A program made the translations under genes and the position numbers. The notes under the pieces were generated by a model that saw only the letters and a program-made list of their open reading frames with translations, did not search any database and was not told where the DNA came from. This document shows positions 1-7,372 of a stretch of DNA of 38,732 nucleotides, piece after piece (positions within the stretch are counted from its first letter, which is position 1; each line of letters begins with the position of its first letter). Source of the stretch: a virus. The stretch covers positions 1-38,732 of IMG/VR virus record IMGVR_UViG_3300019458_000620; one strand, given 5' to 3'.

Positions 1-279
1 TCAGTTCGGCGGGCCGCCGATCGCTGGTGGCACCTGGCCCAAGGCTGGCCAGAATTGTTCAAACAATCGCGCTGTGTTGTGCGCCGCGCCTTGAACCACG
101 AGGCGGCAGCGTCTATCACCGCGGCAGCTCTCAAAACGGAAAGGCCCGCCCGAGTACAGGAACGTCACGCCCTCGAACGTGCAGTTCGCGTAGCAGATGT
201 TGTCGAGTGGCCGGTAGCAGTCCTTGTACGCCTGGCCCTCGTAGCGCACGAACTCGGTCACGTCGCTTACTTCCCCCAT
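1..279 (-). CDS. Small conserved hypothetical protein, divergent
   Basis: This 92-residue protein is the only convincing reverse-strand gene. Its ATG is preceded on the minus strand by GGGAGGTG, and its stop lies at the very first bases of the window. The sequence carries a pattern N-x-C-x-F-x-G-x-x-F-x-Y-x-GGP-x-RF followed by GAAHNTA, which resembles small uncharacterised bacterial proteins with short beta-strand repeats. I cannot name a function. It faces away from the membrane protein/transposase operon, with 43 bases between the two starts, so a divergent control region probably lies there or inside the gene starts. Position left of the transposase is where Mu-like phages carry regulators, but no DNA-binding motif is visible here. 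Confidence 0.72.
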   Translation of the reverse strand: MGEVSDVTEFVRYEGQAYKDCYRPLDNICYANCTFEGVTFLYSGGPFRFESCRGDRRCRLVVQGAAHNTARLFEQFWPALGQVPPAIGGPPN

Positions 280-322
280 CGAGCACCTCCCGGAGCGCGA
301 AGCCTACCACGAGGAGGGACCA

Positions 323-1135
323 GTGATCGCACACCTCGTCCACGTTGCCGCGCTCGCGCTCCTTCTCGCGCAGATGCGCCGCGCGCAGCTCCATCGCGCT
401 GAGCGGTCGTTCTTCTGCTTCTTCGCCGCCTGGCTCGCCGCGTGCGCAACCTGGCTGGTGCTCGACCTCGAATCTTCTCCTCTAGCCCCTGCGCTCTACC
501 TCGCGCTCAACCTGGTCCCCTTCCTCTTTGCCGCGCCCGCGCTGGCGCGTGCGGCGCGGCAGCTTGTCTGCGTGCCGCCCGCGAGCTCCGGCGAAGAGCA
601 GGAAAGCGCTGCGGTCGCCATCATCTGGCCGTTTGTCGCGCTCGTGGCCGTCGGCGTTTCCGGCCGCGAGGTTTTCCTGCACTGGCCCGATCCGGCTGCT
701 GCTGCGCACATCGTCGCGTTCAATGCAGCGGCATGGTGGGGCGCTGTGGCCGGCGCGATCTTCCTGGCGTCGTCGTTTTGCGAAGAGCCCGGCGCGCGCC
801 GCACGCTGGCCCGCGGCGTCGGCGTGTACCTGGCGATGTATCACGGCGGCCAGCTCCTCATTGCCGCCGTGCAAGCGCCTCTGGCCGCGTTGCAGCTTCT
901 GCTCTTCGCCGCGGCAGCCGCGGCCGTGGCCCTGGCGTTCCATATCGGCCCGCGCCCCGACGCGCTGGTGAATCCCGAAGTCCTCGCTGTTGTCCCCGCG
1001 GGGCGGCTCGCAGCCACCACCACCCCAAGTGCCGTCGCCACGTACGCCGGCCTTGACACGGCGCATCACGCGCCCTGCGCGCCGCCCCCACCTCTCTCCT
1101 GTCGCACCGGCCGAGCCGGACGGAGGAACGGATGA
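323..1135 (+). CDS. Multi-pass membrane protein, unknown function
   Basis: The GTG start is preceded by GAGGAGGG at good spacing. The 270-residue product has about six hydrophobic stretches (roughly residues 1-20, 30-48, 55-75, 97-115, 128-155 and 170-215), then a polar, proline-rich C-terminal tail of about 60 residues. Its stop overlaps the transposase start as ATGA, so the two are probably translationally coupled. I do not recognise the family. A membrane protein directly ahead of the transposase is not part of the classical Mu layout. Exclusion or lysogen-surface roles are possible but unsupported. Confidence 0.7.
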   Translation: MIAHLVHVAALALLLAQMRRAQLHRAERSFFCFFAAWLAACATWLVLDLESSPLAPALYLALNLVPFLFAAPALARAARQLVCVPPASSGEEQESAAVAIIWPFVALVAVGVSGREVFLHWPDPAAAAHIVAFNAAAWWGAVAGAIFLASSFCEEPGARRTLARGVGVYLAMYHGGQLLIAAVQAPLAALQLLLFAAAAAAVALAFHIGPRPDALVNPEVLAVVPAGRLAATTTPSAVATYAGLDTAHHAPCAPPPPLSCRTGRAGRRNG

Positions 1136-3490
1136 GCAAAGTCGCCGCCGAAGCGATAGCCGAACGCGCGGGGATGGACCCGCGCAGCGTGCGCCGCGCG
1201 CTCGACGCGGTGCTCGCCTCAACCAACGGCACGCGCTCGCGCTACGAGCAATGCGTCCCCAGCGCCCGCGGCGGCGGCGGCGCGAAAGGCCTGCGCTTGT
1301 TCGATCCCGCGGCCATTGCCCGCGACCTCGGCGCGCGCATCCGCAATCCAAAACTCCGCGAGGCCCTCGCCGGATTCGCCGGCCAGGAGCCTACCCCCGA
1401 AACGCACGACGTCCACGTCAGCACCACCACGCTTGCGCTGCGTCCCGCGTCGCCAGCGGCAGCACCGCGGCCCGCGCACACGCGCATTGAGGGACCCGGC
1501 AACCTGGCGACGCCGGCCGCAGCGCAAGCCACCCTTCCACTCTTCGCCCCCACGAGCGAATCGGCCGCCCTCTCCCCCGAAGACGAGCGCCAGGCGCGCG
1601 AGCGCTTCGCGGTGATCCAGCCGCTCATCGACTACCTGGCGCTCCCGCGCGCTCACCGCGCCAACTTCCACGTCGGCGTGGGCCAGGAGCGCCGCGCCAT
1701 CCGCAACTCGAAGGCCTTCGTCCAGTGGCTCGCCACGCAGGAGTTCTGGATCACGGAGAAGGGCACGAGCGCCCAGCGCCGCGTCCCCGCGCGCACCATC
1801 TGGCGCTGGTACAGCGAGCAGTGGCTCAAAGGCGGCTGGGCGGCGCTCGGTGGCAAGACGCGCAGCGATCGGGGCGAGTCCAAGCTCTTCGGTCGCGCGC
1901 CCGCGCAGCTCCCCGACGACAAAGATGCGATCGCGCGCGAACTGGACAAACTCACGCCCGCGGGGCAGCTCGTGGCGCGGCTGTACCTGGTCGAGCGCCG
2001 CAGTATGCGCATGGCCTTCGAGGAGCTGGCGCGGCAGCACGCGCAGCTTGGCCTCGAGCGCGCGCCGGCCTACTCCACGGTGCACGCCTTCCTCTCGTCG
2101 TTGCCGCCGGTGGTCGCCCGCGCGGCCCTGCGCCCCGCCAAGGAGTTCCACCAGGCGCATGCGCCATACATCGTCCGCGATTACACCACCGCGCGCGTGA
2201 TGCAGTGGTGGGTGCTCGACCACGCTCAGGACGACTTCTTCGTCTTCAACGACTTCATTCCCGAGCTCAACCGCTTCGCCTTCCTCGACGCCGAGCCCAA
2301 CGCCTGGATGCGCCTGTGGCTCACCGCGTTCATGGACGTGCGCTCGCGCTACATCGTCGGCTACGCCTTCGCCGCGGTGCCCAGCTCCACCTCGATCTGC
2401 TCGGCGCTGCGCATGGCCGTGCTGCGCACCGGGCGCGCGCCGCAGTTCGGTCTGCTCGACCGCGGCGAGGACATGAAGAAGGTCGCCCGCGGCGCATCGA
2501 ACGTCGCACCCGCGAAGCCCGCGCTGCCCGAAGCGGCGCAGGGCCAGCTCACCCGGCTGATCCGCCAGCAGTGGGGCGGCTCGGGCGGCGTAGTGCACTC
2601 GATCGGCGAGCACCCGCAAGCCCATCGAGTCGTGGTTCAAGACCAAGCGCAACCGCTTCGATTCTCAGGCGCGCAGTTACGCCGGCAACGCCCCGCACAA
2701 CCGCCCCGACTCCGCGCAGCAGATGCTCGACGCGCACGCGCGCGCCCTGCGCGAGGTCCCCGCGGGCGCCGCGCTGCTGCACAACGCCACGCCGCTGCCT
2801 GCGGCTTCGCTGGCCATCCGCGCCACGGTCGAGTGGATCGAGCGGTGCTACAACCGCGAGCACCCGCACACCGGCCACGGCATGGGCCGCCGCACCCCGG
2901 AGCAGGTCTTCCGCGCCGGCTACGCGCTCGCCGAGCAGCAGAAGAACGCCGCCGCGCTTTCGCCGCGCGCGCTCGACGAATTCCTGCGCGACCGCCAGCG
3001 CCGCCAGGTGTTCAACTCCGGCTGCGTGCGCATGTACAAGGCTCAGTTCGAGCCTGCCGACGCGGAATCGCTCGCCGTGCTGCGCTGCTGGGACGATCAG
3101 GAAGTGCTGGTCGCCGCCGACCCGCACAACGTCGGCGACGCCGTAGCCTACAACCCGGAAACGGGCGAGTTCCTGGGCGCGCTGGTTTCCAAGACGCTCC
3201 TGGCCTGGGGCGAATCGCAAGACACCATCCGCGCGCGCATGCGCGCCCAGCGCCGCACCCGCCGCGCCGCCGCGCAGTACGTCGCCCTGCTCGGCCAGCG
3301 CGACGACGCTCATTTCGGCTTCCTAGGCCCCGCTTTCAGTGGCACAGCCACTCCTGGCTGTGCGTCAGACGCGCTCCCCGCGGCCGTCCCTGCGCGCGCA
3401 TTACCCGCGCGCCCGCCGCGAGCTGACCTGGCTTCGCCCTTCGTCTCCGACGCCGTGCGCGATTCCGACTTCTGGAAGGAGGACGCCTGA
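1132..3490 (+). CDS. Mu-type DDE transposase A, broken by a frameshift
   Basis: This is the phage transposase that would cut and join the phage ends during integration and replicative transposition. It starts at ATG 1132 after GGAGG. The N-terminal part has a helix-turn-helix-like segment (residues 1-25) and a Mu-family DNA-binding region. The rve/RNase H core shows the first Asp at D363 (WVLDHAQ) and the second at D443 (LLDRGEDMKK, where the usual Asn-Gly is Arg-Gly). The third acidic residue lies in KPIESWF, which is read only in the +2 frame (Glu codon 2627-2629). The first frame runs on as nonsense to 3426, whereas the second carries the Mu-type C-terminal domain to 3490. The switch needs a +1 shift at about 2612-2622. 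As written, no intact enzyme is encoded unless frameshifting occurs or the base calls are wrong. The MuB-like gene overlaps the end. Confidence 0.88.
2723..3490 (+). CDS. C-terminal part of the transposase in the shifted frame
   Basis: This is the open frame that continues the transposase after the frameshift. An in-frame ATG occurs at 2723, but similarity extends upstream to about 2612 (RKPIESWFKTKRNRFDS), so this is a fragment of the same gene rather than an independent one. It holds the end of the catalytic core (ATVEWIERCYNREHPHTG, RTPEQVF) and the Mu transposase C-terminal beta-barrel region (VLVAADPHNVGDAVAY). The last 50 residues include a palindromic repeat at 3342-3363 read as protein. 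No good ribosome site precedes 2723. Confidence 0.6.
   Translation: MLDAHARALREVPAGAALLHNATPLPAASLAIRATVEWIERCYNREHPHTGHGMGRRTPEQVFRAGYALAEQQKNAAALSPRALDEFLRDRQRRQVFNSGCVRMYKAQFEPADAESLAVLRCWDDQEVLVAADPHNVGDAVAYNPETGEFLGALVSKTLLAWGESQDTIRARMRAQRRTRRAAAQYVALLGQRDDAHFGFLGPAFSGTATPGCASDALPAAVPARALPARPPRADLASPFVSDAVRDSDFWKEDA
3342..3363. repeat. Short palindromic repeat inside the transposase gene
   Basis: Two perfect 9-base arms (GCACAGCCA and TGGCTGTGC) flank a 4-base loop. It is read in frame near the C-terminus of the transposase. It has the same architecture as the palindromes at 4531, 17312 and 17398 and looks like a host-type interspersed repeat. Confidence 0.7.
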
Positions 3491-4509
3491 TGTCCGTCAC
3501 CGTGGAAGCCCGTTCGCTCGCCGCGCGCGTCCAGCCGCCGGCCTCGCGCGAAGTCCGCGCCGCGCTCACCGACTACCTGGAGCGCACCGGCCACACCCAC
3601 ATGGAGTTCGCCGCGCGCATCGGCTATTCGCAGCAGGCCGTCTCGATGTTCCTCTACGGGCGCTACGCGAAGCTCGCCGGCACCGACCTCTACCTCCGCG
3701 CCGCGGTGTGGGACTACATCGAGCGCCACCCCGTCGTGGTGCGCCGGGCCGCGCGCGGCCGCCTCTTCGCCACCGAAAATGTCCAGCGCATCCGCCGCTA
3801 CTTCGCCCGCGCCATCGCCCACGGCGAAGTGGCCCTGCTCTACGGCCCGCCCGGCACGCAGAAGACCTTCGCGCTCGAGCACCTCATCGCCGAACAGAAC
3901 GGCCGCGACGCCGGCGCCGCGCTTTACGTCTACGCCAGCGACCGCATGACCGCGCTGGCGCTCCTCCGCCGCATCGGCCGCGCCGCCGGCGCGGTGATCT
4001 CCAGCGCCAGCGTCGAACGCCTCATCACCAACGTGCTCGCCGCGCTCGAAACCCGCTCCCAGGCCCCGGCCATCCTGGTGGACGAGGCCCAGCACCTCGA
4101 CGTGCGCTGCCTCGAAATCCTCCGCGAATTGCACGACCGCTCCGGCTGCGGCCTGGTGCTGGCCGGCTCGCACTCGCTCTTCGAGAACTTCCTGCGCGGC
4201 CGCGCCCACCTCGAGCAGTGGCTCTCGCGCATTGACCACAAGGACCCGCTCCCCGGGCTCACCGAAGACGAAGTCGAGCGCATTGCCGCGCGCGAGCTCG
4301 GCAACGGCCAGCCGGCCAAGCTCTCCGAGCGCCAGGTGCGCGAGCTCGTCAAGATGTGCCGCGTCGAAGACGTCTTCGCCCGCGACCCGGAAGGCAAGCG
4401 CGCCACCCGCCAGTACCTCAGCGTGCGCCGCCTGGTCAAGTCCATCGCCCAACTCAAGGAGCAGCGGTGCGCCGCGCACTCCGCCAACGCGAAAGCAGGT
4501 GCCGCGTGA
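3490..4509 (+). CDS. MuB-like AAA+ ATPase, transposition target activator
   Basis: In Mu-like phages this protein binds target DNA non-specifically, stimulates the transposase and confers target immunity. Its start codon (ATG 3490) shares a base with the transposase stop. The 339-residue product has an N-terminal helix-turn-helix (about residues 37-58, MEFAARIGYSQQAVSMFLYG), as in MuB. A Walker A motif GPPGTQKT lies at residues 119-126 and a Walker B motif ILVDEAQ around D198-E199. A sensor-1-like segment VLAGSH follows. The Q before KT in the P-loop is slightly unusual. Length is close to that of MuB-family proteins. The downstream gene starts within its stop codon (GTGA). Confidence 0.92.
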   Translation: MSVTVEARSLAARVQPPASREVRAALTDYLERTGHTHMEFAARIGYSQQAVSMFLYGRYAKLAGTDLYLRAAVWDYIERHPVVVRRAARGRLFATENVQRIRRYFARAIAHGEVALLYGPPGTQKTFALEHLIAEQNGRDAGAALYVYASDRMTALALLRRIGRAAGAVISSASVERLITNVLAALETRSQAPAILVDEAQHLDVRCLEILRELHDRSGCGLVLAGSHSLFENFLRGRAHLEQWLSRIDHKDPLPGLTEDEVERIAARELGNGQPAKLSERQVRELVKMCRVEDVFARDPEGKRATRQYLSVRRLVKSIAQLKEQRCAAHSANAKAGAA

Positions 4510-4739
4510 GCCGCCTCAGCCTTTCGTACCGCCGGCATCCTGCCGGCCTCCTGGTGCGGTTGCGCCATCCCCTGCGGCACTACGACCCGCAAACGGGCCG
4601 CGTCACCAACGTCACCTATCGCCACGCCGCGCTGGTCCTCGCCCTGGTGTTCTTCGGCGCGGCCGCGGTCACCATGGCCATCCACTTCGCGCTCGCCGCC
4701 GTGGTCGCTCTCCTCACGGAGGTGCCATGCCTGAAGTGA
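4506..4739 (+). CDS. Small single-span membrane protein
   Basis: The 77-residue product begins at GTG 4506, overlapping the MuB-like stop by four bases. It is strongly basic at the N-terminus and has one long hydrophobic segment (about residues 42-71). Residues 9-15 (RRHPAGL) are encoded by a 17-base perfect palindrome at 4531-4547, so part of the N-terminus is repeat-derived. No function can be assigned. Being so short and coupled to neighbours, it could also be a leader for the following gene. Confidence 0.55.
   Translation: MSRLSLSYRRHPAGLLVRLRHPLRHYDPQTGRVTNVTYRHAALVLALVFFGAAAVTMAIHFALAAVVALLTEVPCLK
4531..4547. repeat. Short palindromic repeat GCCGGCATCCTGCCGGC
   Basis: Seven-base perfect arms surround the loop TCC. 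It lies in frame inside the small membrane-protein gene and matches the architecture and loop of the repeat at 17398-17414 (GCCGGCTTCCAGCCGGC). Confidence 0.75.
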
Positions 4740-5125
4740 ACACCTACGCCTGCGACGTCTGCGGCGCGCACAAGCGCGAGGTCAATCGCTGGTGGATCGT
4801 CTGGACAGGCGCTGATTCGCGCTCCGGGGACGCCGACTATTACCTCCACGTCACCGGGTTCGACGAGGCCGTGTGGGGCGGCCTCAACGCCACGGGCTAC
4901 GTCCGCGCGGTGGCCTGCGGGGAAGAGCACGTCCACGAACTCTTCTCGCGCTGGCTGGTGTCGCGCACCTTTTTGGCCCCGTCGCAAAGACCGCTCCAGG
5001 GTTCCGGGGTCAGGACGGAGGGGTCCGGCGAAACCCTCTCCCCTCGTCCCTCGCCCCTGGCCCCTGCTTCTTCGCCCCCTCGCGTCGCCCCTACCCAAGA
5101 CGACGACCAAGGAGACACGCCATGA
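4727..5125 (+). CDS. Small cysteine-pair protein with repeat-derived tail
   Basis: ATG 4727 follows a strong CGGAGGTG site. The 132-residue product has an N-terminal CDVCGAHK knuckle (C9, C12) and a later CGEEHVH (C64, H68, H70), a plausible single zinc site. Residues from about 85 onward are Pro/Ser-rich low complexity and coincide with G-rich then C-rich repeat DNA (5001-5096), so the original protein probably ended near residue 85. Its stop overlaps the next start (ATGA). It resembles small zinc-ribbon genes that follow MuB in Mu-like phages. Function is unknown. Confidence 0.65.
   Translation: MPEVNTYACDVCGAHKREVNRWWIVWTGADSRSGDADYYLHVTGFDEAVWGGLNATGYVRAVACGEEHVHELFSRWLVSRTFLAPSQRPLQGSGVRTEGSGETLSPRPSPLAPASSPPRVAPTQDDDQGDTP
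5034..5096. repeat. C-rich simple repeat (CCCTCGCCCCTGGCCCCT type)
   Basis: This is a run of CCCT/GCCCCT units. The 16-mer CTCGCCCCTGGCCCCT at 5050-5065 recurs exactly at 6234-6249, and its first 13 bases recur at 15401-15413. It forms the low-complexity C-terminus of the overlapping gene. Confidence 0.7.
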
Positions 5126-5562
5126 GAATCAAACGCAGCAACCTGAACGCGCTGGACCACGAATGCGCCGAGTACCTGCGCATGAAAGCCGCGCTCGAAG
5201 CGCTCGGCAAAAAGCTCTTCCGCGCCGCGCGCTCCCTGGGCGTCGCCCCCCAGAACGCCGCCAAGTCCCGCTACCTGGCCGGCTCGCTCTACGAGGTACT
5301 GGCCACCATCGGCGCCCGCACCGAAGTGGATCAGGCCGCCGCGTTGAGAGTGGCAGAGCGCATCAACGGGGTGTTTGAGAGCGCGGTCGTCTATTCCTTG
5401 CGGCCCGATTGGGAGCGCGCGACCATGACGAAGAAGGACATCGCCGCTGTGCGCGCCTGCCTGCGCACCAAACCCGTCCGCCGCCTCACCGTCCGGCCGC
5501 GCAAGGCCCGCACCGCGCAGCGCCGCCGCGCCGACCGCGTCATCGTCCGGAGGGCCGCGTGA
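5122..5562 (+). CDS. Hypothetical basic protein
   Basis: The ATG at 5122 has AAGGAGA upstream and overlaps the previous stop. The 146-residue product is mostly helical in appearance, with a central region around residues 15-100 that reads as an ordinary folded protein. A very basic tail rich in Arg and Lys follows (last 30 residues, e.g. RRLTVRPRKART), which suggests nucleic-acid contact. I recognise no family. It overlaps the next gene by four bases (GTGA), so it sits in the same transcript. Confidence 0.6.
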   Translation: MRIKRSNLNALDHECAEYLRMKAALEALGKKLFRAARSLGVAPQNAAKSRYLAGSLYEVLATIGARTEVDQAAALRVAERINGVFESAVVYSLRPDWERATMTKKDIAAVRACLRTKPVRRLTVRPRKARTAQRRRADRVIVRRAA

Positions 5563-6224
5563 AGCTCACCAACGCGGACCTGGCCACGCTCATCGACGCG
5601 CTGCGCGACGCGGAGGCCTACCGCCGCTCGATCATCGACGCGGAACTGCCGCCGCGCAGCGTCCCGCGCTGCGACTGGGAGAAGGACGACCTCGACAACG
5701 AGGCCATCTGGAAGCAAAGCGTGGCCCGCTTCCGCAAACTGCGCCGCAGGCTCGAGCGGATGGAGTCGAACCTCTCTGCGCCCTCTGCGCGAACCGCGCG
5801 CAGCGCGCCAGAACCATCGTCCCCTCGGACCACGACGCGCTGTGCGCCCGCCAGACGCCGCCGCCGGCCGACCGCCAGGGCCTCACCGTGGCCGTTCGCT
5901 TCGAGCGCATCCAGGGCCTGTACCTCGAAGAGACCGGGCGCGCCCGCACCAGCCGCTACGACGACGAGAAAATCCGCGCCTGGGCCGCCTCGCTGGAGGT
6001 CCCGCTGGCCGCCAATCCTCCAGGGCCTCCGGCGCGCCCTGGACGTGGCCCACGGGCGCGGCGACGCCGTCTACGCCTTCGGCTACGTCGAGCCGCACAT
6101 CGTCGCCGCCGTCCGCCGCTACGCCGAAACCCACGCCGGCCAGGGCCCGGAGAGCAGGGCGCGCCGGGCGCAGGGGTCAGGGGGCAAGGATGAACTCCGA
6201 CCGCACCACTCCACACGCCGATGA
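5559..6224 (+). CDS. Hypothetical protein, probably a frame-damaged composite
   Basis: The frame opens at GTG 5559 after GGAGGGCC and stays open for 221 codons. Only two parts look like real protein. The first is the N-terminal 70 residues (DLATLIDALRDAEAYRRSII ... RFRKLRRRLERM), a helical, coiled-coil-like segment. The second is the C-terminal stretch LQGLRRALDVAHGRGDAVYA onward. Between about 5770 and 6010 the frame gives Arg/Pro/Ala-rich nonsense, while another frame reads sensibly (see 5888). The switch coincides with a CCTCTGCG simple repeat at 5771-5790. It may be two genes fused by mutation or a sequence error. Function is unknown. Confidence 0.4.
   Translation: MKLTNADLATLIDALRDAEAYRRSIIDAELPPRSVPRCDWEKDDLDNEAIWKQSVARFRKLRRRLERMESNLSAPSARTARSAPEPSSPRTTTRCAPARRRRRPTARASPWPFASSASRACTSKRPGAPAPAATTTRKSAPGPPRWRSRWPPILQGLRRALDVAHGRGDAVYAFGYVEPHIVAAVRRYAETHAGQGPESRARRAQGSGGKDELRPHHSTRR
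5888..6193 (+). CDS. Alternative-frame ORF, likely 5' part of a frameshifted gene
   Basis: This frame reads AVRFERIQGLYLEETGRART and on to DEKIRAWAASLEVPLAA with normal amino-acid composition, unlike the overlapping frame. After about 6015 it turns into Arg/Pro nonsense to its stop, while the neighbouring frame continues sensibly as ILQGLRRALDVAHGRG. Skipping one base near 6017 would join the two into one protein of about 110 residues ending at 6224. The GTG start is uncertain and has only a weak site. No family is recognised. Confidence 0.4.
   Translation: MAVRFERIQGLYLEETGRARTSRYDDEKIRAWAASLEVPLAANPPGPPARPGRGPRARRRRLRLRLRRAAHRRRRPPLRRNPRRPGPGEQGAPGAGVRGQG
6157..6184 (+). promoter_or_regulatory. 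G-quadruplex motif just upstream of a start codon
   Basis: Four G-runs (6157-6159, 6166-6168, 6173-6176, 6180-6184) with loops of 6, 4 and 3 bases fit the G3+N1-7 rule on the coding strand. The ATG at 6190 follows five bases later, so the motif overlaps where a ribosome-binding site should be. Confidence 0.55.
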
Positions 6225-6588
6225 ACGCCGCCACTCGCCCCTGGCCCCTCTGGCCAAGTGGGCCGGCTGGCTGCTCATCCCCGGCGCGTGGCTCATCGGC
6301 GCCGCCGCCGGCGTGTGGCTGGTGCTGGCCCTGCGCCGCGCCGAGCGCCTGTACCTGCGCTACGAGAACGAAGCGCTCCACGCCATCGAAGCCTTCGCCG
6401 GCGAACGCATCACCCTGGCGCATCTCGACCTGGCGCACGCGCGCTTCGAGCTGGCCTGCGCCCGCCGCGCCGTGTGGCGCGCCCGCGCACAGCTCGCCGG
6501 CATCCCCGCCGCGGTCAGCCCCTCGCCTCTCGCCCCGAGCCCCTCGAAAACCACCTGGCCGGCCTCCGGCTCCGGGAGGATTCAATGA
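6190..6588 (+). CDS. Single-span membrane protein, hypothetical
   Basis: This 132-residue product has a hydrophobic segment at about residues 25-48 (WAGWLLIPGAWLIGAAAGVW). A long amphipathic helical region rich in Ala, Arg and Glu follows, then a low-complexity Pro/Ser tail encoded by C-rich repeat DNA (6514-6546). The start is preceded by a very G-rich tract. The beginning of the coding sequence (6234-6249) also carries the shared C-rich 16-mer. It could be a small inner-membrane protein with a cytoplasmic coiled coil. No function is assigned. Confidence 0.55.
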   Translation: MNSDRTTPHADERRHSPLAPLAKWAGWLLIPGAWLIGAAAGVWLVLALRRAERLYLRYENEALHAIEAFAGERITLAHLDLAHARFELACARRAVWRARAQLAGIPAAVSPSPLAPSPSKTTWPASGSGRIQ

Positions 6589-6842
6589 GCGTTCGCGCCG
6601 CGATGGCTTCCGGGGTGGACTTCGCCGACGTGTCCAACCTGGTCACGCTCGAGCGCCTGGGCATCGTCGAGCACTGGTTCCCGCTGGACGCCGCCATGTT
6701 TTTCCTGCTGCGCGACCCGGTGCGCTGCGCCCATTGCGGCGAGGCCCATCACTTCTTCGTCAACCGCGACGGGCGCACCCGCTGCTGCTTCTGCGACGAC
6801 GTCTACCGCGCCGCCTGCGCCGCCCTGAAGGAGTCGCCCTGA
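6585..6842 (+). CDS. Small zinc-ribbon protein
   Basis: ATG 6585 follows GGGAGGA and overlaps the previous stop. The 85-residue product has CAHC (C48, C51) and CCFC (C67, C68, C70), spaced 16-19 residues apart with an aromatic/Asn-rich beta segment between. This is the usual layout of a four-cysteine zinc ribbon. The N-terminal half is helical. Such small ribbons in phage early regions are generally of unknown role (nucleic-acid or protein adaptor). It overlaps the next gene by one base (TGATG). Confidence 0.62.
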   Translation: MSVRAAMASGVDFADVSNLVTLERLGIVEHWFPLDAAMFFLLRDPVRCAHCGEAHHFFVNRDGRTRCCFCDDVYRAACAALKESP

Positions 6843-7372
6843 TGCCGCGCCGGCGCACCGACCCCATCTGGCAGGCTACGCAGCGTAACCGCCGCGCCGT
6901 TCTGGAAGCCCGCGCCCAGCGCGAGCGCGCCGCCAAGCGGCTCGAGTGGATGGTCGTCCATCTGGTGGACCTCATCCTCCGCCCGGACGCGCCGCGCCAC
7001 CGCCGCCTGGGCATCCGCGCGCGCACCCGCACGGAGTACTCCGCGAAGTGGGCTGCGCAGAAGCGCGCCGGCAGCAAGTCCTTCCGCCTGGCCGAGGCCG
7101 CGCGCTGCGCGGGCTACCGCCAGCGCCACCCGCGCAAGGCGAAGCGCGCCCGCCAGCGCTGGCGTCGGGGCCACCGGCGGCACTTGCGCGCCTACAACCG
7201 GCGCTACAGCGCGGAGTGTTTCCCGCTGCGCGTGTGCTTCTTCTGCCGCGCGAAGTTCGTCCACGGCAGCCACGCCGGGCGGCGCGGCTGCGCCGGGCGC
7301 GACCGTTGCGGCCTGATCGAGCGCGTGGTGAACGGCCGCCCGCGCCAAGTCTTCCATTGCGGAGAATGCTGA
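6842..7372 (+). CDS. Very basic cysteine-cluster protein, hypothetical
   Basis: This 176-residue product has an Arg-dominated N-terminal 120 residues (nearly one in four residues is Arg). A C-terminal cysteine cluster follows (CFFC, then a pair spaced by six residues, then CGEC at the very end), suggesting a zinc-bound fold that contacts nucleic acid. The central segment RTRTEYSAKW and AYNRRYSAEC is reminiscent of small HNH or recombination-type phage proteins, but no complete catalytic motif is seen. Its stop shares a base with the HNH gene start. Confidence 0.55.
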   Translation: MPRRRTDPIWQATQRNRRAVLEARAQRERAAKRLEWMVVHLVDLILRPDAPRHRRLGIRARTRTEYSAKWAAQKRAGSKSFRLAEAARCAGYRQRHPRKAKRARQRWRRGHRRHLRAYNRRYSAECFPLRVCFFCRAKFVHGSHAGRRGCAGRDRCGLIERVVNGRPRQVFHCGEC

